Notes under the pieces: generated by a model | The model's input: the letters and a program-made list of their open reading frames with translations, nothing else | What the model was told of the DNA's origin: nothing | Database searches by the model: none | Made by a program: the position numbers and the translations under genes | NCBI GenBank assembly: GCA_963576725.1 | Contig: OY755242.1 | Span: 3,489,593-3,553,592, forward strand | DNA length: 64,000 nt | Direction: 5' to 3' | Origin: Azorinus chamasolen | Lineage: Eukaryota > Mollusca > Bivalvia > Cardiida > Solecurtidae | Shown: positions 32,365 to 42,990 of the stretch, in pieces | Position numbering within the stretch: the first letter of the stretch is position 1 | How the letters are laid out: each line of letters begins with the position of its first letter

Positions 32365-33066
32365 TGGTCACAACCCGCCGTACGTGCAAGTGAGTGTTGT
32401 CTACGTGCAAAAACGTGGGGAAATTTTGGGGATCCGTACGTGGTGAGTACGGCCTCCATACGGATTTAGGAGCAGGCAGACACGTCGTAGCACTTTTGGT
32501 GCATGCAAAACTTTCGCTGCGTTCGAGCTGCGTTCGGGCTATGGATTCACCAACGTACGGGTGACGCACGTGCTTCTACATCCACCGTGCGCACAACGTA
32601 CTGCCTCCGTGAGTGTTTTAATATTTTCCCCACAGTCGCCTGCTCTACAGACGACGCACTTAGCACATGCGTGTTGCGCACGTGATAAGTACGTGGTCTG
32701 TGATCACTCGGCACTTCCCCAGTTCTACTGTCCAATGAAATGACAAAACTCACGTGGACCGTACGTGAGCAGCACGTGGACCGTACGGCCTCCGTGCGAT
32801 AATGCGGCAATCGCACGGAGATCGTACGCTGTGAGCACGCTGTAAGCACTTTCAACTCACTTACCGCGCGTGCAACGTACGATGCACGCAATCGACCAGG
32901 GCGAGGATGTCGTGCGTGCCACGTACGTACACCTTGTGCAACCGTGCGTGTGACGTGCGTTCCTCCCTGCATTTGCTACTTCTTCTCCACGTTTTCAGAA
33001 AAAGTAGCAGCCCTGGCCTCCCCAGAAAACGTACGTGCTAAAAACACGCACGGCGGGTTGTGACCA
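32365..33066. mobile_element. CpG-rich TIR element inserted in a LINE
   Basis: About 700 bp, terminal inverted repeats TGGTCACAACCCGCCGTACG and (reverse complement of the right end) TGGTCACAACCCGCCGTGCG. The interior is packed with CACGTG-, CGTACG- and ACGTGC-type words and is far richer in CpG than its surroundings. No transposase frame. It splits a LINE ORF2 tail whose text resumes at 33,067. Superfamily undetermined; CTCAA occurs on both sides but a clean target duplication is not certain. Confidence 0.8.
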
Positions 33067-33215
33067 GGCCTCAACGAATACAGTTGTTTCATGAAACAAG
33101 AGCTCTCCATCCATTAAATGTTGATTTACTGTATTTGGGTGATAAGGTCCTGTCTTATGAGTAAAATTGTATTTTGTCTGAAGCAGTTCTACACATACAT
33201 AGATCAATCGCCAAA
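33067..33215 (+). mobile_element. LINE ORF2 fragment continued after the nested element
   Basis: Reads VDLLYLGDKVLSYE, then a stop, then a LSEAVLHIHRSIAK-like segment, the LLLGD...YE.N..IF.AVH.FI..S.RF tail that ends many LINE ORF2s. It is in the order expected if the 702-bp element were removed. Confidence 0.7.
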
Positions 33216-33284
33216 TAATCCAGTATATATTTATATTTTCATGGTTGATCTGAATACATTGACCAGATCTGAGGTTACTGGCTA

Positions 33285-33697
33285 TTATCCAATTCCCTCA
33301 TATTGATTGAAAAGTAGTAAAGTCAAGCAGGCAAAGCCACATACAAGACGCAACCACTACCAAAACACCGATAGGGCTTTTTGACGACCCCGTAAAATTG
33401 ACCTTTTGAAACATAACCTTTGAGAGAAAAGGGGATAATAATCGTGACACTGTGCAGATGCCCCAACTTTCTTCTATTTTCTACGGATTTATCCTTCAGA
33501 CTGAGCACATCTGTCTCTCTGTCTCCATCGCTGTCTCTCTATATATCCCCCTCAGTCACCCACTCACACTTTCACTCTCATTCTTTGAATATGTATATGG
33601 AAAAGTCAAGCAGGCAAAGCCACATACAACACGAAACCACCACCAAATGTTATATGTTTTGTTTAGTAGCTTGACTGTCATTTTGTTTGTATATTAT
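33285..33697. other. Decayed family 2 MITE with a flanking direct repeat
   Basis: AATTCCCTCATATTGATTGA and TTTTTGACGACCCCGTAAA are the split left half of a family 2 MITE. The interrupting text AGTCAAGCAGGCAAAGCCAC ATACAA occurs twice, at about 33,315 and 33,604, with a TCTCTGTCTC-rich tract between. Confidence 0.5.
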
Positions 33698-33893
33698 TAC
33701 AGTAAAACCTCTCTTAAATTTAGTATAAATATCGGTCTTGGGGACAGGTGACAGCTTAATGCAGGGTGGAAGTCATGCAGAAAGCTCCTAGAGGAGCTTT
33801 CTGCATGACTTTCACCCTGCACTAAGCAGTCACCTGCCTAAAATATCTAAATTCTTGTCTACTAGAATTCCGGTTAAGAGATGTTTTACTGTA
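33698..33893. mobile_element. TA-flanked hairpin MITE, family A
   Basis: Complete: TACAGTAAAACCTCTCTTAA to TTAAGAGATGTTTTACTGTA, with hairpin arms GGTGGAAGTCATGCAGAAAG and complement, apex CTCCTAGAGGAG. Confidence 0.9.
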
Positions 33894-34429
33894 TTACATT
33901 CCCTGAAGGGTAAGGGCTTTATTGTGCTGGAAGAATGTGTTGCCCAACACCATACCTGTTTATTATGAAATAAAATGTTTAAAATACAATTGAATCCGAT
34001 ATTTCGAACTTTAACGGACCATACAAATTACTTACAAGATAACGGGAGTTCAAGTCAGCCTGATTTATAAAGTGGAAACTTTCCGGATGTGAGCCCTTAA
34101 AGAAGAAACTTGCAGCATTATTGCGCCCTACTTCATGCTGTTGCATGTCTTTATAGATATGTACAGTCGTGAACTTCAGATGGATTTTGGATTACACATT
34201 TTGGAAGAAACCGAATGCATCTCATCTGGGTCTGAACGGTTTGCTAATGTTATCCTTTAGGAGCTTTCTGCATGAATTTCAGCCTGTATTAAGCTGCCAC
34301 ATGTCTAAAAGATCGACATTAATGCTAATGTTAGGTTTACATGTTTAGAAGGGTTTTACTGTGTTAGGAGTAATGGTCTATCGCAGAAATGTGCTTAACA
34401 TGCTAAATGAAATCCGTTTTAGTGTCAAT

Positions 34430-34680
34430 ACTACACACAATTTAAGCCCGTCCGGTCACTAGGAGCCTTTTGGTTTTACCTTTCTGCACTAGCTGAGTAA
34501 AATTGATTGACCGCAAATGAAGCTCATGAATGCGAAGATAATCTTGTCACAAGTGTCATTCGTCTAAGATGATTGTACAAATCTACTTATTTTCTTTCAC
34601 AGTGACCAACGGAAATGTCAAGATTTGGTGAAGCGTTCTGGTATGATGATATAAAACGATCAACTGTGGTATATATGAGT
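34430..34680. repeat. Three-copy conserved block, copy 1
   Basis: TTTCTGCACTAGCTGAGTAA, GATAATCTTGTCACAAGTGT and ATGTCAAGATTTGGTGAAGC are shared with 40.66-40.88 kb and 59.99-60.22 kb. A GATATAAAA TATA-like word closes the block in all three. Function unknown. Confidence 0.75.
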
Positions 34681-34959
34681 TGACACTTTAGACTTACTTT
34701 TTATAGTAGCAGCTTAAGAGAAAGTTTACTTTTATCTTTGTTGGCCGAGTACTCGTGTAGAAAATAATTATATAATTCATATTGACTAGATTACATGTTA
34801 TAGAAGAAACTTTAGAAACGCGACTATTTTCACACATGTACACCATCCATGTACCTCATAAATATTCATATAAGAAATACTTATAAAATGAATATTAAAT
34901 AGATGAATTATTAGTGAATAAAATATATAGCCATAGCGAAAAGTCTCCAATCAGTTATA

Positions 34960-35163
34960 TACAGTAAAACCTCTCGAAACCGGACGTTAAATTCAGTATA
35001 AATATCGGTGTTAAATACTGGTGGCAGCTTAATGCAGGGTGAAAATCGCGCAGAAAGCTCTTCTAGGAGCTTTCTGCATGGTTTTCACTCAGCATTAAGC
35101 AGCCATCTGCCTACAAAGCTTTTTTTCTCTACTAGAATGTCGGTTTAGAGGGGTTGAACTGCA
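34960..35163. mobile_element. TA-flanked hairpin MITE, family A
   Basis: TACAGTAAAACCTCTCGAAA to TTAGAGGGGTTGAACTGCA. It corresponds by position to the copy at 41,151, so it was present before the flank duplication. Confidence 0.85.
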
Positions 35164-35299
35164 TTAACAACTGTGGAAGCATGTCTGTATCATCTATATA
35201 GTAAACAAGTAAGTACCCAGGTATAGTCTACTAAGTCATATATTTACTAAGTCATTCGCCTGCAGTATTGAGCACTGCTAACATATGGAGCAATCATGT

Positions 35300-35475
35300 A
35301 ATCGCAGTACCGGCTATTGACCCTCACAAGTACCAATTTTAATCCCTGGGTGGAGAGGAGGCAACACCGTGCGGGTAGGGGACACTGAAAAGCGTGTCTG
35401 AAATGTCCGAGAGGGACCGGGATTTGTACTCCAGACCTCCGGATTGGTAGCCAAGCGTGTAACCACTAGACCGCC
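35300..35475 (-). mobile_element. tRNA-derived SINE
   Basis: The minus strand starts GGCGGTCTAGTGGTTACACG (A-box-like) and continues with AGGTCTGGAGTACAAATCCC (decayed B box), then a body with CACGCTTTTCAGTGTCCCC. Absent from the equivalent place in the duplicated flank (about 41.40 kb), so it inserted after that duplication or was lost there. Confidence 0.75.
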
Positions 35476-36555
35476 TAAATATATAATCTTTATCACATAT
35501 AATTTACATGTAAACAGAGCATGTTCTAATCAGACATCTCTAATAAGTCTCGTCTGTGTATCTCCACGGAATATGTGCCCCTAATCAGAACTCCATATGT
35601 CACACCTTAATCGGGAGTTCGCCGTTGCTCTTGAATAACGTTTATGCTGTTCATCTCTCCAACAGTTCTTTTAAAATATTGGTTTTACCTAGGCAACTTA
35701 TGGTACAACTTAGTACAGCTCAAACAACTTAACTTGTAAGCCGCTAAATAATTAAATCTCAGACTGACCCCTTTCCCAATATTAATAATCAAAGCGTTGT
35801 AGACGCTGCAGTATTCTTTGCATAGTATCAATCTGATATCGAATAAGTTCGCTTTGGCATGGAATGGCGTATCTATAAGGGAAGGCATTAAAACACTCCA
35901 TCCAGTTGATGATACAGTTGCAGCTGACACTACAGCCGTTTCCCACTATGCTTATTATCACACTGACCACTCGCAGTTATGGGCGTGATTACCTAATCGC
36001 TTGCATAAGGTCATCCGACTCGCGCTTCTTTATTCATTGAGTATTTTCATTCATGTTATGATCACGTGATTTCTTCATGTGGCTGATATTTGTATATCCG
36101 TGCGCCCTTCTTACACATTGCGATATTTTGTCGGTTTTGTTGATTTTTGCACATACTAAGCCGAAGCTTATGTTACGAAGCTTCCTCATGTCAGATATAG
36201 TATACCACGATTGGTTCCGGATACCATGATATTAAACACCCTTTGTGTCCATTGAATGCAGTTCAGTAATTTGCACTATTTTGTCAGTCCGACGAGGGTA
36301 CCATGGTTTGGCTGTGGAACACCACCTTTGTATTCTATTGCTTCGCAAAGAATACAAAAACGAAATACTATCAGAAGAAAACGATTTATATGACAACCAG
36401 TGCAGACCCTTACCAACGTTTTCCCATAGGAGACTTTTGAGCTGGGTCTACAATATTTGCAAACGATTTTGCACACTTGGTTCACGAACTGTACAAGGTT
36501 AAAGTATAGCGACATTAAAGAGTAAATCACCGTAAATAAAGACACAAATACATGT

Positions 36556-36776
36556 TTAACACATTCGCGCATTTACAAACAGAGTATACCCAGATCAGGC
36601 GGTTCTCACAGGAGCCGTCTGATCAGGATCTGCTCTGTTTACTTTTGATATGATATAGATATATTTCTACAGTTTTTGTCAAAGAAAAACAATCTCTTCA
36701 ACAGTATGCAAATTCATCTAGTAAATGGTCATGATGTCAATGTTTCTTACATTCATCTGCAACAAGACACGGGTTA
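36556..36776 (+). mobile_element. TTAA hairpin MITE, family 1b
   Basis: TTAACACATTCGCGCATTTA to CAAGACACGGGTTAA. The hairpin AACAGAGTATACCCAGATCA GG and complement is nearly perfect. Confidence 0.8.
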
Positions 36777-36847
36777 AGCATGCTAAATGGTCGCCTTAGA
36801 CATCAAGCATTCTTCCTCTGTATGACGATATAACAATAATTTTTTGG

Positions 36848-37071
36848 TAACCCTTTCCCTCATATAAACGTGTTTTAACGCATATGCAAACAGAGCAGGA
36901 GCCGTCTGATCAGGGTCTGCTCTGTTTGCTTTTTACTTGATATAGGTCTGTTTCTTTACTTTCTACAACGACTACAGTGTCCCCCTTCCATATTTCATAA
37001 GCACTATTTTATCCATGAATATTCAGTAGGTATTGAACTTTGGAATAAACATAGGACAGGGAATAGGTTAG
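36848..37071 (+). mobile_element. TTAA hairpin MITE, family 1, one arm missing
   Basis: GTAACCCTTTCCCTCATATA to GGGAATAGGTTAG. The left hairpin arm is missing (ACAGAGCAGGAGCCGTCTG), while the right half is intact. Confidence 0.8.
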
Positions 37072-37204
37072 ATACATTATTTCTCGATCGTGTAACCATT
37101 ACAGTACTCTTCACTTTAAATGTCCATTGCGTATGTTAGTTGGGGTACTCGCTGTATTATACACCGAGCATAATAATTCGGCAGATTCCGTAATGTATCC
37201 GAGT

Positions 37205-37450
37205 AACAGAACAGAACAGAACAGAACATATATTTATTCAACTTGTACAACCATGTACATTCTTGTTACAAGTCAACTTATATAATACATGTCACATAGG
37301 TCAAATGACTAACAGTAATGACAGACACACTCAATCTAATTATAAGCAAAATCATTGCATGAAGGAAAATTGACAATTTAGTTGAGTATTACAATTACTG
37401 ACTATTCGGGTTTGAGATGACAGTCAGACTTACATATAAGCGTTAGCAAG
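37205..37450 (-). mobile_element. LINE-like 3' end with TTCTG repeats
   Basis: The minus strand runs ...GTTGAATAAATATATGTTC TGTTCTGTTCTGTTCTGTTA: an AATAAA followed by a pentanucleotide tail, as on many invertebrate LINE/SINE 3' ends. Similar tails occur at 48.52 and 60.43 kb. Confidence 0.5.
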
Positions 37451-37680
37451 CGCGTTTCTCCTGCAAAATGAATGTTTCATATATAAAGCAAGTTTAACTA
37501 ACCCCTGTCGATTTTGACTCTGAAGTAACTCTCCAAGCATTGACAGTCATAAAGTGCATCCGATCCGATTATATTCAGAAATGATATAATACTTTGATTT
37601 CGTTGCATAATCTTACACCTAAAAGTCCAATAATGAACAATGATAATGAAACCTTCAAAGGATGAGACTTTATCTTGTTC

Positions 37681-37934
37681 ATAACCCAGTCCTTCATATA
37701 AACGTATTTCACAAATTTGCAAACAGAGTAGATCCAGATCAGACGGATACTATAGGAGCCGTCTGGTCAGGGTCTACTCTGTTTGCTAGTGGACTTTGAA
37801 AGATGTTTCTTTACTTTCTAAAATGGTTACAATGTTTCGCTTTCCTTTTTTTTTTTATTACGGGTGTATAACTATTTTGTCCATGAATATCTAATTGGTA
37901 CTGAATAACTAAATTTAGAACACGGAAATGATCA
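37681..37934 (+). mobile_element. TTAA hairpin MITE, family 1
   Basis: ATAACCCAGTCCTTCATATA to CACGGAAATGATCAA. Good hairpin (AGATCCAGATCAGACGGATA CTATAG and complement); targets decayed. Confidence 0.75.
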
Positions 37935-38337
37935 ATACAAATGTGGTGGCGTTAATCTTTTACCCCATGTAAGAGGTAAATTTATATCATCAATATTTGT
38001 TAGAACCCGTCTTAAGCGCCCGTTTATTTATTGAACACAGACGTCTTTAATTACATGTCTTACATGAGTTTTCTATAGTTTTGCATTAATCTATCACCTG
38101 CCTTACAGACCCATAAGGTAGACCTCTTTTTGATAGTCGGTTAATATAGGTCCATTGTATTTGTACATAAATATTCATGGAGTTAAGGGTTAACCCTTCT
38201 CTTGCAGAATTTTAAACCACATTTATCTTTCTTTACCCATATCCTGTTGTATAATTACATATATCTTCACTGTATACAAGTATATCGCTGTGCAATCACT
38301 GCTGTGGAGTGCATTGGTTGCACAATCAACTTGTAAA

Positions 38338-38402
38338 TAGTGCAGACCCTGATGAGACAGCTCCTGCAGGAGCTGTCTCATCCGGGTCTTCACTATTTAC
38401 AG
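38338..38402. repeat. Stand-alone core hairpin
   Basis: AGTGCAGACCCTGATGAGAC AGCTCC, apex TGCAGGAGCTG, then TCTCATCCGGGTCTTCACT: a core hairpin intermediate between families 1 and 3, with no MITE ends nearby. Confidence 0.75.
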
Positions 38403-39331
38403 GTAGGTATATTGACGCGAATAGCAAGCGAAGGGTTAAGGCACACGGAAGCTGAATTTAGGACGAACGTTATGCAGATAGCACATACGAGCGTTTTGTA
38501 TTACATTTGTTTTGTATTATGTAATACTCTGAGTTTGACGACACCCGTGTTCATGCATTAAGTGACCATTTAAGTACAATAGAACCTGTCTTTAGCGGCT
38601 ATCATTTATGAGTTAGAAAGCTAACTAATACAGAACCTGTTTAGAGGATGTCCTGTTTCCCACATGCAAAGGGTTAAAACGTGTCCATGTTGCTGCGAGC
38701 AAACATCGGGGGTTTGTAGTGTGGAACTAAACCCAGCGTCTTGTTTCACTGTTGTATCTTCATGACTCATTAATATGTATTAGCTGAATATTTATCATGA
38801 ATCATGAATATGTATTAGCTGAATATTTATACACATGTAATAGCATACGTAAACAGGATAGTTTAGTAGAGTAAGATCTATTATAATTTCAAAAGCACAT
38901 AGAGCAGACCCTGATCAGACGGAAATAGAGTTCGTCTCAAATTGTCATAAGCTGGACAATGAAGGATAACATGGAACCCATCTTTAGTAACATTAATAGT
39001 AATAATAATTATCATATTCGTGATAACATTTTTTGCAACAGTTTGGAAACAGATGAGACCCCGAATTATCTTGTCTTATATTAAGTATGCATTTGTTCTT
39101 GTCTATAAAATGCCCAATATGAAACAGTTACTTGACTCAATCCCTAGCATTTTAATACCAAATTCTCAAATAAAACCATTAAATTGGTTTCCGGCATTGA
39201 CATGTACCAGCATGAAAAAGATATACCAGAAAGTTTAAATATACGAGAAATGCAATACAGCCATTTACATGATAGTAATAGGGAGCAAATAAAATAAATA
39301 AATTGGTGAAAATGTCAATGAAGCTTTTGTA

Positions 39332-39526
39332 TACAGTAAACCCCTCTAAAGCGAAATTCTAGTAGAGAATAATTTAGAAACGTTTAGGCAGGTGGCATTT
39401 TAATGCAGGCAAAAAGCTCCTACAGGAACTTTCTGCATTATTTCACCACGTATTAAGCTGTCCCATGTTTCCCAAAACAGATATTTATAATTAATTAAAC
39501 GTCCGGTTTAGAGAGCTTTTATTGTA
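39332..39526. mobile_element. TA-flanked hairpin MITE, family A
   Basis: TACAGTAAACCCCTCTAAAG to GTTTAGAGAGCTTTTATTGTA. The hairpin is reduced (GCAGGCAAAAAGCTCCTACA). Confidence 0.8.
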
Positions 39527-40075
39527 CCACAAACTGTTTGATATGTGCAGGTGAATGTTATATCAGTTTTGTTTTACAACTTTTAGGAGGAACCGAAGAT
39601 CTCATCTGGATCTGAACTGTTTGCAAATGTTACCACGAATTCGCTTCTGGTGTGCAGATAGTTAATTTAATCAAGTTAACCCTAAATCTACATATATTGT
39701 CGTGTAGGACGATACCTGCTATATTTAAAGATCACTTTTATGTAAGATAGTTTCCGTTGCAGGTACTCTAATAGTAGTTAGATTGTTTGACACTTTCGTG
39801 TTGGTGGACAATGGATGTAGTTGTCAGATAGTTCTAGGAACTTCTGTCATATTTCCGTTTCCACTGTGATCTGTTATAAAGCTGTTGTGAAGCAAAACAC
39901 AGATATGTGTACCTATTAGTCGGTTAAGGGACATGAATGAGACAATTCTAATTGTTATTCATAGTTCCTATTTACAAAATATATAAATAGTTCACCAAAA
40001 GCGTTCAAAATCGTTAGCTTGATAGTCACACCCCTTGGATATTTGTACAGTCATTATGTCTTGATATTGAATTAT

Positions 40076-40287
40076 ATAACTCATTCCCTCCTAGTGACAC
40101 CCTCTGTAAAATTTTAAAGGCATTTTTAAACCATTGTGATACATAGAGCATTTGCTCCGTAGGAAATGCTCTATTTATCACAACGGTTTCAAACCTACAC
40201 AATTTGAAAAAATCATTTCCTCTAGTAAATGTTCCTTTTCAATTCAAAGAGGTTGGGTCAAAAATAGTCTAGGATTGAATGAATTAA
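40076..40287 (+). mobile_element. TTAA MITE, family 2
   Basis: ATAACTCATTCCCTCCTAGT to GGATTGAATGAATTAA. Palindrome AGAGCATTTGCTCCGTAGG and complement present with a short apex. Confidence 0.8.
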
Positions 40288-40409
40288 ACAACTAAATCAG
40301 TAATTTGCACGTCATAAGGGTGATCTTAGTAAACAGTGTCACATTGTGATCCAAACTGTTAGACATATTGGTGATATTTCTGAAACGAAACGTAATGAAA
40401 CCAATCTAA

Positions 40410-40583
40410 TACAGTTAAACCCCTCTAGACGAGAAGTTTAACAAAGAAGAAATTAGGTATTTTGAGGCAGGTGACTCCTTAATAATGGGCGAAAGTCATG
40501 CAGAAAACTCCTTTAGGAGCTTTCTGCAAGATCAATTAGCATTAAGCTAATTTTAATGTCCGGTTTAGAGGGGTTTGACTGTA
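40410..40583. mobile_element. TA-flanked hairpin MITE, family A, shortened
   Basis: TACAGTTAAACCCCTCTAGA to TTTAGAGGGGTTTGACTGTA. One arm GTCATGCAGAAAACTCC is intact, the other truncated. Confidence 0.8.
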
Positions 40584-40654
40584 TTAGGAGTAACAGTCTG
40601 TCGCAGATACTAAAGGCTTGATGAAATTCGTTTATGTATCAATACGACACACAA

Positions 40655-40880
40655 TTTGCTCCCGTCTGGTGACCAGGAACAGTTTGGTTTTACTTTTCTG
40701 CACTAGCTGGGTAAACTAGATTGACTGCAATCGAAAACTCACGAATGCAAAGATAATCTTGTCACAACTGTCATTCGTCTTAAGACGATTGTGACCCATG
40801 GAAGTGTCAAGATTGAGAGAAACGTTCTAATATAATGATATAAAAACGATCAATTATGACGTATGTGAGTAGAAACTATA
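40655..40880. repeat. Three-copy conserved block, copy 2
   Basis: TTTCTGCACTAGCTGGGTAA, GATAATCTTGTCACAACTGT, AAGTGTCAAGATTGAGAGAA and a terminal GATATAAAA. Lies about 2 kb beyond the 3' end of cdc25 copy 2. Confidence 0.75.
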
Positions 40881-41150
40881 GAATTAACTTTTTTAGAGTA
40901 GCAGCTTTAGAGACAGTTTATGTTCGTCTATGCTGACCCAGTACCTCATGAATATTCATGTAGGAAATAATTATATAAATGATACTGAATAGATTATATT
41001 TTATAGTAGAAACTTTAGAAACCCGACTATATTCACCCATGTTCGCCATCCATGTACTTCATAATGAGTTTATATTAAATACAGTGTAGATGATTTATTA
41101 ATGGATAAAGGAATGTTGTAGCCATGGCGGAGACATTCGAATCAGTTATA

Positions 41151-41364
41151 TACAGTAAAACCTCTCGAAACCGGACGTTATATTTAGTATAAATATTGGT
41201 ATTGGAGACTGGTGGCAGCTTAATGCAGGTTGAAAGTGGTACAGAAAGCTCCTCTATGAAAGTCGTACAGAAAGCTCCTCGCCCAGCATTACACAGTCAC
41301 CTCCTTAAAAGTATCCATAGTTTTTTTTCTCTCTACGATTCCGGTTTAGAGGGGTTTGACTGTA
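41151..41364. mobile_element. TA-flanked MITE, family A, arm duplicated not inverted
   Basis: TACAGTAAAACCTCTCGAAA to TTTAGAGGGGTTTGACTGTA. Unusually, the GTACAGAAAGCTCCTC motif occurs twice in direct orientation instead of as a hairpin. Confidence 0.8.
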
Positions 41365-42596
41365 TTAGAAACTGTGAAATATTGTCTTTATTATCTATAT
41401 AATCTATATTATCTACATGTATATCTAAGCAGACATGGCATACTCTGAACAGACATCTCTACTAGGTCTACTCTATTGTACAGGCGTCTCCGTGCAATAT
41501 GTGCCCCTGATCAGAACGCCATATGACGTACCTTAAATAGACCTTGACCAAAGCACTCTGAGTCAACACAATTGGCAAACGATCTTGCACACTTGGTTTC
41601 CGAACTTTACAAAGTTAAAGTATAGCGTCATTAGCGAGTAAAACACAGTGAATAAATACAAATAAAGTTCCATGTTTAACACTTCCCTCATATAAACGCC
41701 TTGTCACGCATTTGCCAACAGAGTAGACTCAGATAAGACGACTTCTATGGGAGTCGTCTGAGCAGGGTCGGTTCTGTTTAGTTTTGACATGATATAGATC
41801 TGCTTCTACAACTTTCTTCCCTTCTCTTTGCCGCCATGGTCTCATTACAGTCGAACCTGTCTTAAGCGGTCATTCATTTAATAGAAGCTGATTTTAGGAC
41901 GAAAGTTATCCAAATAACACTAGACGCGTTCTTTTACTTTTGTTCTGTATTATGTAACAATCTGTACCCGTAAGGCACCTGCATTCGTGCATTTCTGTAT
42001 TACTTTTGCCATACATTAGGCAACCACCTTGGTTTCAGACTGAAACAATGTATGGTCGCTTATATGGTTGCTGTAAGCAGATGTGTAGAGTTTAACTCTC
42101 TTGTCCAAAACTATTTCTAACGGCTTCCATTTCATTGCATAGATAATCACGAGTTTTTTAGCAAGCTAACAAAGCTTGTTATATTTCTGACCACAATAGC
42201 AGCTGAATGTTCAAAGTTGAATGATTCGTCATGATGGAGCATAGGAATGGGTGCATTCAGAAGTGTTAAAGACAATGCAGATTCTGGTTATAGGTTGTCA
42301 CGCCCTCTGTATTGTTTTTCACAATTGTGAATGCTCCCGTTTCATACATTCATTGGGTTAAAACGTTTCCTTGAGCAAACATCGATGGCTGTGGTGTGGA
42401 AGAACTATACTCGGCGTCTTGTCGGGATCCAAACTGTTTGACATTAACCGTGCCCCTGATGCATTTTCATGTAACAATTATATCATGAATATTTATTAGC
42501 TGACTTTTTATAATGGCATACGTATTACGTACATGATATTTTGGTTGGTAGACACACAGAGCAAACCCTGGTCAGACGGCTGCTACAAGAATTGTA

Positions 42597-42660
42597 TGCA
42601 CTTTGGTCTACTCGTATACACTTTGGTCTACTGGTATACACTTTGGTCTACTCTTTTTGC
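42597..42660. repeat. 20-bp triplicate private to arm 1
   Basis: CTTTGGTCTACTCGTATACA repeated three times; arm 2 has a single unit at about 52,985. A tandem expansion after the duplication. Confidence 0.85.
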
Positions 42661-42990
42661 AAATGCTTGTACAATCGTTTACATGAGGAAATGATTAAAC
42701 ATGGGACGTGTTTATAAAACGTTTATAACGCTTTGATACAGTCGTTTTCGTTCCTATTTACATCGGATATGAGAAACAACAACAGTATATCATATATATA
42801 TCTTTAATTGTATAGAGTGGGTTCATTTATTGAAGACTCTTAACAACTACAATGAATTCAACAACAATCAGTAACAATGTAAATATATGATACAAAATAA
42901 TAGCACGGTGTGTGTGCAGCACCTTTTAGAAGTTAGATATACTATAATATTAGATATTTACATGATATGCGTACATAGTTAAGACGTTTA

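Larger units (their letters stand above)
34250..38950. repeat. Orphan copy of the cdc25 3'-flank segment
   Basis: Blocks in the same order recur at 39.4-42.65 kb: GTTAGGAGTAATGGTCTATC (34,365), the TTTCTGCACTAGCTG block (34,480), the family A MITE (34,960), ATATGTGCCCCTAATCAGAA (35,569), TTGCACACTTGGTTCACGAA (36,471), GAAGCTGAATTTAGGACGAA (38,447), GTCTTG with flanks (38,740) and GAGCAGACCCTGATCAGACG (38,902). In the second copy these lead into the 3' end of cdc25 copy 2; here they lead into another flank copy and no cdc25. Confidence 0.75.

Noticed and set aside
32547..32972. 141-codon Arg/Ser/Val-rich minus-strand frame
   Set aside because: It arises from the CpG-rich interior of the TIR element, where stop codons are scarce; the amino-acid pattern is repeat-driven.
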